From NCBI GenBank assembly GCA_938082375.1, contig CALKCJ010000020.1, positions 124,001-188,000 on the forward strand: a stretch of 64,000 nt of DNA, written 5' to 3'. The notes beneath the pieces are model-generated. The model was given only the letters and a program-made list of their open reading frames with translations, made no database searches and was not told the origin of the DNA. The position numbers were made by a program, and so were the translations under genes. Position 1 is the stretch's first letter. The number at the start of each line of letters is the position of its first letter. Origin of the DNA: an uncultured Thermomicrobiaceae bacterium (GTDB taxonomy: Bacteria > Chloroflexota > Chloroflexia > Thermomicrobiales > Thermomicrobiaceae). Below, piece by piece: positions 8,190 through 16,221 of the stretch.

Positions 8190-9977
8190 ATGGACGCACA
8201 TCGCCCAATGGACGAGGGGAAGCGCAGGGGAATCGCCCGGGGCATGACACGGCGCGCGGTGTTGCGTCGTGTCGCTGCGATCGGCCTGGCTGCCTCGGCC
8301 TTTGCACCACTGCTCGCAGCCTGCCGCCGGGAAGAGGCGACACCGGCTCCGGGCGGGGGCACACCACAGCCAGCGACCCCAGCGCCGGGTGTCGAGACGC
8401 CGACAGCGGCTCAGACGCCGGCTGGTGCAACGCCGACTCCGACGGCTGAGCGAGCGGTACTGAACTACGGTGTCGGCGCAGCCGATATCACCACGCTCGA
8501 TCCGCACTTCGCCGCAGCCACGCAGGACCGCAACATCGTCGACATGGTGTTCAATGCGCTGATCCGCTACAAGCCGGGCGACAGCACCCAGTTCGAGCCT
8601 GACCTGGCAGTGGAGATCCCGGAGCCGGAGGAGACCCCAGAAGGGAAGCAAGTCTGGATATTTACACTACGCCAGGGGGTGATGTGGCACGTCGGGCCGC
8701 AGAGCGAAGCCTACGAGCTGACGGCCGATGACGTCGTGTACTCCTTGCAGAAGTCGGCGAACAAGGATCGCTCGGCATATGCAGCCGATTACGCTGGGAT
8801 GACGTTCGAGAAGGTGGACACCTACACCGTCAAGGTCACCGTGGAGCGACCCCTCTCGCCCACCCTCTTTCTGCCCAAGGTTGCCAACTACAATGGCGGC
8901 TTCATCGTGAGTCGGCGTGCTGTCGAGGCCATGGGGGACGAGGCCATCAAGACGCACCCGATCGGGACAGGCCCGTTCAAGTTCAAGTCGTACGCCTCGA
9001 AGGATCGGGTGGAGTTGGAGGCGAACAACGGCTATTTCCGGAGTGCACCGAAACTGGCCGGTGTCCAGGTCCGGTTCATGAGCGACGCGACCAGCCGAGA
9101 GCTCGCGCTCAAGTCCGGCGAAATGGATGTCGTCAGTGGCGTCTCTGACTCGGCCTGGGTTCAGAAAATCAACCAGGAACCGAAGTTGCAAGCCGATGTC
9201 TTCGGTGTTGGTGAGGTCGCGTTCCTCAACCTGAACACGGCACGCGAGCCGCTGAACGATATCCGGGTACGGCAGGCGATTCTCTATGCCATCGACCGCG
9301 ACGCGCACCTGGCAGTCTTCGGCGGCCCGCCGGTAGCCCAGAACGTGTTCTCGGTGGTACCGGCCGCGTTCATGCGCGGCGGGCTGACCGAGGAAGAAGC
9401 GCAACAGAACGGGGTGGCCTACGGCCGTGATCTCGACCGGTCGCGCCAGCTCCTGGCCGAGGCAGGGCTCGGCGGTGGCTTCACGCTGAAGATGGTTACC
9501 TCGGAGATGGATGCCTACCGCAAGAACTACGAGGTACTGCAGGACGAGCTGCGCCAGATCGGGATCACTGTCGAACTGGACGTGGTTGACCATCCCACGA
9601 TGCACCGGCTCATCCGCGAGGACGTCAACCCGATCGTGATCTATGTCGCCTTCCGTCCGAACGCGGATGTCTACCTGACCCAGTTCTTCCATTCCGACTC
9701 GATCGTGGTCACCGGGCCGAAACCGAACACGAACTTCTCCCACTACGACCAGATCGACGACCTGATCGAGCAGGCACGTGTGGAGACGGATCCGAAGCGG
9801 CAGGAAGAGCTGTGGAAGCAGGCGAACATCAAGATCTTGCAGGATGCCGTCGGCTTCCCGCTGCACTTCATCAATCAGGTCTACGGTCGATCCAAAGCGG
9901 TCGATTACGGGCACGAGCTGAAGGCCAGCCTGGCGCTGTACCCGGGGTTCACGGAGCAGACGGTCGTACGGAAGTAA
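8190..9977 (+). CDS. Peptide ABC transporter substrate-binding lipoprotein
   Basis: Family 5 solute-binding protein (OppA/DppA type), 595 residues from an ATG preceded by GAGGAGGAG. The N terminus has TRRAVLRR (20-27), a hydrophobic stretch and a LAAC lipobox with Cys45, so it is probably a lipoprotein, perhaps exported through Tat given the paired arginines. A Pro/Thr/Ala-rich linker (about 50-90) joins it to the binding domain. Family hallmarks include the early DITTLDPHFA segment and IRVRQAILYAIDRDA. The substrate is probably a peptide, but nickel and sugar binders share this family. Two permease genes follow after a 190-base gap. Confidence 0.9.
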   Translation: MDAHRPMDEGKRRGIARGMTRRAVLRRVAAIGLAASAFAPLLAACRREEATPAPGGGTPQPATPAPGVETPTAAQTPAGATPTPTAERAVLNYGVGAADITTLDPHFAAATQDRNIVDMVFNALIRYKPGDSTQFEPDLAVEIPEPEETPEGKQVWIFTLRQGVMWHVGPQSEAYELTADDVVYSLQKSANKDRSAYAADYAGMTFEKVDTYTVKVTVERPLSPTLFLPKVANYNGGFIVSRRAVEAMGDEAIKTHPIGTGPFKFKSYASKDRVELEANNGYFRSAPKLAGVQVRFMSDATSRELALKSGEMDVVSGVSDSAWVQKINQEPKLQADVFGVGEVAFLNLNTAREPLNDIRVRQAILYAIDRDAHLAVFGGPPVAQNVFSVVPAAFMRGGLTEEEAQQNGVAYGRDLDRSRQLLAEAGLGGGFTLKMVTSEMDAYRKNYEVLQDELRQIGITVELDVVDHPTMHRLIREDVNPIVIYVAFRPNADVYLTQFFHSDSIVVTGPKPNTNFSHYDQIDDLIEQARVETDPKRQEELWKQANIKILQDAVGFPLHFINQVYGRSKAVDYGHELKASLALYPGFTEQTVVRK

Positions 9978-10169
9978 AGGGGGCATGCTGCCTGGTATCA
10001 GCGTTGACCGGCTCGCGATCCGATGGTGAGGATGACCCGGCATTCCGCCTGGCGCGCCGGGGTTTGACCTGGACTGATCGAGAGCACGACGGCACGTTAA
10101 CCATCCTGCGGGCCTCTGGGTGTATACGACTCGGGTGCGTGCTCCATTTCTGCCCGCTGCCTGGGAGCC

Positions 10170-11141
10170 ATGCAGGGGGAACGATCGGGGAAGCCGACCG
10201 TGGTGCGCTACGCTGTCCGCCGGCTGCTGCTTGCGTTCCCGACGCTGCTGGCGGTGCTGACAATCATCTTTGTCATCGTCCGCGTCGCGCCGGGTGACCC
10301 GGCGACTGCCGCGCTGGGAGACTATGCCTCTGAGGAGGCAGTACGCGCGCTAAGGCAGCGGATGGGTCTGGATCGGCCACTCTGGCTGCAGTACCTGAGC
10401 TTCCTGACCGGCTTGCTGCGCGGCGACCTGGGTAAGTCGCTGATCACCGGCCAACCAGTGGTCGATCAGATCCGCCACGTCTTGCCCTATACGGTCGAGC
10501 TGACGCTCGCGGCCATCGTAATCGGGCTGGTGATCGGCATTCCGCTTGGGATCGTGACGGCGATTCGCCGTAACACGCTCGTGGACTACGTCGGTCGGGT
10601 GGTCTCCCTCGCTGGTCTTTCGGTACCGGCCTTTTATCTCGGTATCCTGCTGATCTACCTCTTCGCGGTGAGGTTGCGGCTGTTTCCAGCGCTCGGTGCG
10701 GCCGAGTTCTCCAGACCAGGAGCCCATCTGCACGCGCTGGTGTTGCCAGCAGTTAGCCTGGGGCTGATTGAGGCGGCCTACGTCACCCGGATGGCGCGCT
10801 CGGTGGTACTGAGCGTGTTGCATGAGGACTACGTGCGCACCGCGCGGGCGAAGGGGTTGCCGGAACGTATCGTCCTCTTCGGCCATGCACTGCGCAGCGC
10901 CATGATCCCACTGGTTTCGCTGATCGGCCTGTTCGCGATCTCGCTGATCGGTGGCTCGGTGCTGACCGAAGAGGTGTTCGCTCGGCCGGGGCTGGGCAAG
11001 CTAATGATCGGAGCGATGAAGCAGAAGGACTACACGATGCTGCAGTCAATCATGGTCGTGTACGCCTTCATCATCGTGCTCATCAACCTGGTAACGGATC
11101 TGCTCTACGGCGTTGTCGATCCGCGGGTACGGTACGAGTGA
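10170..11141 (+). CDS. ABC transporter permease, DppB/OppB type
   Basis: Inner-membrane permease of a peptide/nickel-type ABC importer, 323 residues with six predicted membrane helices. The first is LLLAFPTLLAVLTIIFVIVRV, followed by the family mark APGDPA. The EAA loop that docks the ATPase reads VRTARAKGLPERIVLFGHAL. The true start may be one of two GTG codons at 10200 or 10203, which place the first helix nearer the N terminus. Its stop overlaps the second permease. No ATPase gene follows. Confidence 0.93.
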   Translation: MQGERSGKPTVVRYAVRRLLLAFPTLLAVLTIIFVIVRVAPGDPATAALGDYASEEAVRALRQRMGLDRPLWLQYLSFLTGLLRGDLGKSLITGQPVVDQIRHVLPYTVELTLAAIVIGLVIGIPLGIVTAIRRNTLVDYVGRVVSLAGLSVPAFYLGILLIYLFAVRLRLFPALGAAEFSRPGAHLHALVLPAVSLGLIEAAYVTRMARSVVLSVLHEDYVRTARAKGLPERIVLFGHALRSAMIPLVSLIGLFAISLIGGSVLTEEVFARPGLGKLMIGAMKQKDYTMLQSIMVVYAFIIVLINLVTDLLYGVVDPRVRYE

Positions 11142-12016
11142 TGGCTGTGGTGCGGGAGCTGCCGGTTGCAGGGGTACGCGAGCGTCGCTGGCGCCGCATG
11201 CAGGCGTTCGCGCGCAACCGTACTGCGCTGGTGGGCCTGGTGATGGTCGCGCTGCTGTTCATCATCGCCGTCGGCGCCCCGGTGCTCTCGCCGCATAGCC
11301 CCATCGCGCAGAGCACGATCCACCGGCTTGAGCCGCCGTCTCGCGAGTACCCCTTCGGGCGCGACGACTTCGGTCGCGATATCCTCTCGCGAGTCATCTA
11401 CGGGACGCGGATCGCCCTGCTCGTGGGTGTACTTTCGGTCGCGATCGGCGGGGTCGCCGGGACAGTGATGGGTGTGGTCGCGGCCTTCCGCGGTGGGCGG
11501 ATCGAAAACTGGTTGATGCGCCTGACGGACGTATTGCTCGCCTTTCCAGACCTGATCACCGGGCTATTGATCCTGGCCGTCATGGGACCAGGGCTGTGGA
11601 AGATGATCATCGCCATCGCGCTGACGATCACGCCGCGCTTCTCGCGGATTGCACACGGGCCGGCACTGTCCGTGAAACGACGAGACTTCGTGGAAGCTGC
11701 CCGTGCGATCGGGGTCGGGGATCTGCGCATCCTCCTCCGTCACATCTTGCCGAACATCGTTGGTGAGCTGCTGGTACTCGCCAGCCTCTGGACGGCCTCG
11801 GCTATCCGCCTGGAGGCGAGCCTAAGCTTTATCGGGCTGGGGGTACGCCCGCCGACGCCGACGTGGGGCCAGATGATCCGCGATGGTACGGTACACCTCA
11901 CGAATGCCCCTTGGTTTTCACTCTTCCCCGGCCTGGCATTACTGCTGACCATCCTGGCCTTCAACCTGGTCGGCGACGGTCTGCGCGATGCGCTCGATCC
12001 GAAGACCCAGGCCTGA
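11138..12016 (+). CDS. ABC transporter permease, DppC/OppC type
   Basis: Partner of the preceding DppB-type permease, 292 residues. A GTG at 11138 overlaps the previous stop; the adjacent ATG at 11141 is equally possible. After a short cytosolic N terminus (residues 1-28) the first membrane helix follows; the usual YPFGRDDFGRDILSRVIYG motif precedes the transport core, and the EAA loop reads FVEAARAIGVGDLRILLRH. The two permeases would form the channel. The ATP-hydrolysing subunits must be encoded elsewhere, or be shared with other importers. Confidence 0.94.
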   Translation: MMAVVRELPVAGVRERRWRRMQAFARNRTALVGLVMVALLFIIAVGAPVLSPHSPIAQSTIHRLEPPSREYPFGRDDFGRDILSRVIYGTRIALLVGVLSVAIGGVAGTVMGVVAAFRGGRIENWLMRLTDVLLAFPDLITGLLILAVMGPGLWKMIIAIALTITPRFSRIAHGPALSVKRRDFVEAARAIGVGDLRILLRHILPNIVGELLVLASLWTASAIRLEASLSFIGLGVRPPTPTWGQMIRDGTVHLTNAPWFSLFPGLALLLTILAFNLVGDGLRDALDPKTQA

Positions 12017-12031
12017 GTGCGCACCTGGGAA

Positions 12032-12061
12032 TTGACACCTCAGGGAACATCACACTAGAAT
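12032..12061 (+). promoter_or_regulatory. Predicted strong promoter of the APC permease
   Basis: Perfect TTGACA (12032-12037), 18-base spacer, TAGAAT (12056-12061). It lies 15 bases after the permease operon and about 195 bases before the next start codon, so the message would have a long untranslated leader. Confidence 0.65.
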
Positions 12062-12261
12062 CGCTATGGTTCACGACTCTAGATGGCGTCATCTCGTGCC
12101 GTATCAGTCGAGAGAAGTCGACACAAGATCAGTTTTCGGCATCCTAGCGAGAGGCGTCCAGCCAGGGAGGAGGTGGCGAGCATAGGCAGCACGGCGGCGC
12201 GTGATCGGCAGTGTCGCATGGAGCTGGAGACTCATCGGAGCCATACCGAGGGGAGGGGAAG

Positions 12262-13878
12262 ATGGCGAGGGTCGCCACTGGTGACGGTATCCCCGGGCGG
12301 CCACGGACATTCGTCCGCGAGGCAACCGGCCTCACCAAGGATGTCTCGCTCTTCGACGTCTTCGTCTACAACACCAATAACCAGAACATCGGCATCGGTG
12401 TCATGTTCATTATCCTCTTCGTGCCGGCCTTCTACACCGGTGCGAGTATGTTCTGGGGCGCCATCATCGCCGGACTCCTAGCGCTGGCTCACGCGATGAC
12501 CTACGCGCTCTTTGCGGCTGCCATGCCACGCTCGGGCGGTGACTACGTCTACATCAGCCGCACGCTCTCCCCGGTGCTCGGCTTTATCAGCAGTTTCAAC
12601 TGGTTGGTCTGGATGACAGTCTACGTCGGAATCCCGGCCGCCTACTTCGGCCAGTACGGGCTCTCGACGCTGTTTCGCATGCTGGCGGCCACGACGGGCA
12701 ATCCGGAGCTCGTCCGGCTTGCCGACTTCTGGCAGCAGCCCCTCGGTATCTTCCTCGCTGGCAGCGCGCTGATTGTGACGTTCACCGTGATCTTCATTCT
12801 CGGCACCAAGCTGTACTTCCGGGTGCAGAACGTCACCTTCCTTATCGCCACGCTCGGCATCGTCGTCGCCGCGGTGATTGCGTTCGCGAGCGATCGGTCG
12901 GCGTTCATGAGCCGGTTGAACGAGTATGTGGCTGCCGCTGGCGGCGTTGCCGATGCGCTCGACGTCGCGCGAGCGCAGTCGGGCTACGCGCCGCGCGGCT
13001 TTGACTGGTACCAGACGTTCCTCAGCCTAAGCCTGCCGCTCTATATCGTGCTGTACTCGATCACCTCGAGCATCATCGGCGGCGAGGTCAAGAATGCCCG
13101 GCGGGCGCAGATCTTCGGCATGCCAGGTTCGGTGATATACACCACCGTCTGGATGGCGTTGCTGATCGCGGGCTTTCAGCTCCTTGCTGGCTACGACCTG
13201 CTCGGTCACATCGGCGCAGTCGATCCAACCGCACTCGGGTTAGACTTTACGCCGACATTCATCGAGCTGGCCGGCGCCATGGTGTACAAGAATTTGCTTC
13301 TTGTGCTCGTGCTCGGGATCGGTTTCCTCCTCTGGACGTATGTCTGGCTACCAATCAACTTCCTGGCCAGCACGCGGATCTTGCTGGCGTGGTCGTTCGA
13401 CCGGCTCATGCCAGAGAAGCTCGCGTATGTCAGTCCGCGCTACCATACGCCGGTGATCTCGATCCTGGTCGTGCTCGTCCTCGGCGAGATCTCGCTCGCG
13501 CTCTACGCGTGGCAGGTGGTGCTGCACAGCATTGTCGGGATCTTCGGCTGGATCCTCTCGTTCGTCTTGACCGCGATCGCAGCAATCGTCTTCCCGTTCC
13601 GCCGTCGCGACGACTTCGAGGCCTCGCCGGTCAACTGGCGGTTCCGTAATGTGCCGGTGATGAGCATCGTCGGTGCCCTCAGCCTGATCAGCTTGCTCAT
13701 TTGCGAGGCGGTCTTCTGGCTCGACCCGTTCGTCGGGCTGCGCTATCTGCCGAACGTGCAGGTGCTCACCATCGGCGTCTTGGTAGTGGGCGCGCTGGTC
13801 TACTACCTTGCGAAGTACATTCAGCAGGCACGCGGTATCCGCGTGGAGTACGCCTTCCGCGAGATCCCACCCGAGTGA
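12262..13878 (+). CDS. APC-family amino acid permease
   Basis: Amino acid/polyamine/organocation transporter of 538 residues with about 12 hydrophobic helices. The start is the ATG after GGGGAGGGGAAG, 17 codons inside the longest frame. The first helices carry the APC-type unwound glycine region (NIGIGVMFIILF) and AMPRSGGDYVYISRTLSP, a motif shared by amino acid permeases. The substrate cannot be read from sequence. It has its own promoter with a long leader, and an M24 peptidase gene follows after 37 bases, which suggests joint use of peptides or derived amines. Confidence 0.92.
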   Translation: MARVATGDGIPGRPRTFVREATGLTKDVSLFDVFVYNTNNQNIGIGVMFIILFVPAFYTGASMFWGAIIAGLLALAHAMTYALFAAAMPRSGGDYVYISRTLSPVLGFISSFNWLVWMTVYVGIPAAYFGQYGLSTLFRMLAATTGNPELVRLADFWQQPLGIFLAGSALIVTFTVIFILGTKLYFRVQNVTFLIATLGIVVAAVIAFASDRSAFMSRLNEYVAAAGGVADALDVARAQSGYAPRGFDWYQTFLSLSLPLYIVLYSITSSIIGGEVKNARRAQIFGMPGSVIYTTVWMALLIAGFQLLAGYDLLGHIGAVDPTALGLDFTPTFIELAGAMVYKNLLLVLVLGIGFLLWTYVWLPINFLASTRILLAWSFDRLMPEKLAYVSPRYHTPVISILVVLVLGEISLALYAWQVVLHSIVGIFGWILSFVLTAIAAIVFPFRRRDDFEASPVNWRFRNVPVMSIVGALSLISLLICEAVFWLDPFVGLRYLPNVQVLTIGVLVVGALVYYLAKYIQQARGIRVEYAFREIPPE

Positions 13879-13915
13879 GTACGGACTTGGTGATGCCTGA
13901 AGAGGGGAACCGGAC

Positions 13916-15145
13916 ATGCGAGCTGACGCGTATGCGATCCCGAAGGGGGAATTCGTCGAGCGGCGCCGCAAGCTCGCTGCCTTGTTGCGCGAGCGGGGCC
14001 TACCCGGCGTGCTGATCTGGTCGAAGGGTGGCGGGACGGTCGACCTGCACGGCCCGGTGCTGTACTTCAGCAACCACTACACCCCCTTTCCGCAGCTTGC
14101 TGATAACCCGCCGAAGTGGGCCGGGCGCGGGCACAGCGGCCTGATCGTCACTGCCGACGGCGAGGGGATCCTGCTGTCTGATATCCCCGACTACCGGGGC
14201 GACTTGATCGCCGTGGACGACGTGCGCGTAGCGCTCGATCTTCCGCTGGCTGCAGCGACTGCGCTGCGCGATCTGGGCATGGATCGGGGGCCGGTAGGGT
14301 TGATTGCCCGAGACTATATGCTCGCTGGGGCGTACCTCAGGCTCACCGAGGCGCTGCCGCATGTCCAGTGGATCCACTGTGAAGACCTCTATAGCCGTCT
14401 ACGTATGCTCAAGTCTCCCAACGAGATCAAAGTCATCCGCAAGGCCTGTGAAATCGGGATGAAGACGTGCCGCGCTATGATGGAAGCGGTGCATCCGGGC
14501 CGAACTGAAGCTGAAGTCATGGCCGAAGCCTTGTATGTGCTCACCCGTGAAGGCGGGATGATCTACGACCACCCGGTCGCCTCCGGGCCGCACACCCGGT
14601 TCTATGCCTACGGCCGCTTACCGTCCTGGGATCACTACCGGAAGCTCGAGCCGGGCGATATCTTCCACGTCGACATGTACGGTGCCTTCGAGGGGTACTA
14701 CTACGACTTCGGCCGCTCGGCAGTCGCCGGCCGCACGGCGTCCGAGGCACAAAAGGAGATCCTGGAAGCAGCTATCGCGGCGGTCGAAGCGAGCATCGCT
14801 GCGGTGCGGCCGGGAGTGACGGCTGGCGAGGTAGCGCGCGCTGGCTTTCGCTGGCTGGAGGAGCACGGGTTCCATCTGGCGGCCTCGAAGGAAGAGCTCG
14901 ATGCAGCCGGAGAAGCGGCGTTAAATCTCACGTTCCCCTCGATGGGTCATGGCCTAGGCATGTGGTGGGAGGAGCCCTGGCTCACGCCGGACGACGAGAC
15001 GGTGTTACAGCCCGGGATGGTGCTGGCGATCGAGCGGGCCGTCGGACGCTCGGGAGTCGGCAGCGCATCGTACGAGGACGACGTGCTGGTCACAGAGGAC
15101 GGTTGCGAAGTGCTCACGCCGCTCGAAAAACGCTGGTGGGTCTGA
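13916..15145 (+). CDS. M24-family metallopeptidase (Xaa-Pro/creatinase-like)
   Basis: 409 residues with a creatinase N-terminal domain (1-165) and a pita-bread catalytic domain. The five metal ligands are present: Asp253 and Asp264 in HVDMYGAFEGYYYDFGRS, His345 in SMGHGLG, Glu373 and Glu387. It therefore should be an active two-metal enzyme, probably a proline-specific aminopeptidase or a related amidohydrolase; creatinases lack metal ligands, so that reading is unlikely. It follows the APC permease, with GAAGAGGGG as ribosome site. Confidence 0.88.
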   Translation: MRADAYAIPKGEFVERRRKLAALLRERGLPGVLIWSKGGGTVDLHGPVLYFSNHYTPFPQLADNPPKWAGRGHSGLIVTADGEGILLSDIPDYRGDLIAVDDVRVALDLPLAAATALRDLGMDRGPVGLIARDYMLAGAYLRLTEALPHVQWIHCEDLYSRLRMLKSPNEIKVIRKACEIGMKTCRAMMEAVHPGRTEAEVMAEALYVLTREGGMIYDHPVASGPHTRFYAYGRLPSWDHYRKLEPGDIFHVDMYGAFEGYYYDFGRSAVAGRTASEAQKEILEAAIAAVEASIAAVRPGVTAGEVARAGFRWLEEHGFHLAASKEELDAAGEAALNLTFPSMGHGLGMWWEEPWLTPDDETVLQPGMVLAIERAVGRSGVGSASYEDDVLVTEDGCEVLTPLEKRWWV

Positions 15146-15194
15146 GCTCCCGTCGCTAGGTTGGAGACCAACCGATTGACCGGGAGCGATGCCG

Positions 15195-16061
15195 TTACGG
15201 CGTCGAGCTGGGGGCTTTTTCTCTGTGGGCGATGTCCGCCAACGGGACACGCAGCTCGTGGCCGGTGAACCGAAGGGTCGCCCGCCGGCCGCGGTCGAGC
15301 ACGAGCTCGTAGGCGGCATCGATCGGCACAAAGTCACTCGGGCGGCGGGGTAAAGGGCGTGCCACGAGTGGCATGGGGCCGAGGCCGGCAGGGGGCTGTC
15401 GCATCGCCACCAGAAGGTGGGCATCTGCCGCGGCCGCCCACTGGTCTCGTCCATCTTTGGGGGCATCGACAACGGTGACCCGTACGTCGCCGAGGTGGAC
15501 GAGGACGCGCGTACCTCCCACTCGGCTCCCATCGGCCGCCGGGTAGAGTTCGAGCCAGAACCGATCGGCTAGCGTCACTCGTTGCGGTACGTCGATGTAG
15601 CGAACGGTGATCTGCCTCGCCTGGGCAGCGCGCTCGAACAACGTCCAGGCTGGCGCGCTCCCAGGTAGGCCAAGGAGGACGATCCCGCGCACCGGTCGAC
15701 GCTCGATCAGGTCGAGCGCGCCGGGCAGGTGCCGCTCGTCCCAGGCCGGAACCAGGAGCAGGTCGACTTGCCGATCCCAGGGAAGCGTCGAGCGGTCGAG
15801 GAAGTCGGTCAGGTCTGAGCGGGAGCCTCCCCCGCCGATGACGATGCGCCGTCCATCGATCTCCAGGAGCACGCTCAGTTCCTGGCTGGTTCCGCCGATC
15901 ACCAGCCGTTCTCCGAGCGACCACCGTGTGAGCAGCAAGCCAGCGACGAGCCCCAGCGCGAGTCCGCAAGTCAGCCAGAGCACGGCACGGCTCAACGGTC
16001 GGTCTCGCACGACCCCTGTGCAGAGGTGGTGGAGTCGCTTGAGGCCCGCGCGTTCGACCAT
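15195..16061 (-). CDS. Membrane-anchored ComEC-like protein with degenerate metal site
   Basis: 288 residues. One membrane helix (about 26-45) is followed by a soluble domain that resembles the C-terminal metallo-beta-lactamase-like domain of ComEC: IDGRRIVIGGGGS, then LPWDRQVDLLLVPAWDERHL. Where active ComEC-type domains have a HxDxDH-like metal motif, this has AWDERH, with the first His and the second Asp missing. It is thus probably not a hydrolase. It lies downstream of the PASTA kinase on the same strand, 160 bases away, so the two may be cotranscribed. Function unknown. Confidence 0.6.
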   Translation of the reverse strand: MVERAGLKRLHHLCTGVVRDRPLSRAVLWLTCGLALGLVAGLLLTRWSLGERLVIGGTSQELSVLLEIDGRRIVIGGGGSRSDLTDFLDRSTLPWDRQVDLLLVPAWDERHLPGALDLIERRPVRGIVLLGLPGSAPAWTLFERAAQARQITVRYIDVPQRVTLADRFWLELYPAADGSRVGGTRVLVHLGDVRVTVVDAPKDGRDQWAAAADAHLLVAMRQPPAGLGPMPLVARPLPRRPSDFVPIDAAYELVLDRGRRATLRFTGHELRVPLADIAHREKAPSSTP

Positions 16062-16221
16062 GGCGAACCCCCGAAGCGCTCATGTGCGCGAAGGATGAGC
16101 CGGCTGGGGCTGCCGGCAGCGAACCGAGGCTGGCGGTCGCTCGCGACACACCCGAGCGAAGGCAGGAGCGCTCGCTGGAGCCAAAGGGATCAAGCGAGCC
16201 TCTACGCATGCCAGCGCTGGA

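Noticed and set aside
8667..10043. 458-residue minus-strand frame over the binding protein
   Set aside because: Antisense of a well-supported solute-binding gene in high-GC DNA; no ribosome site or family match.
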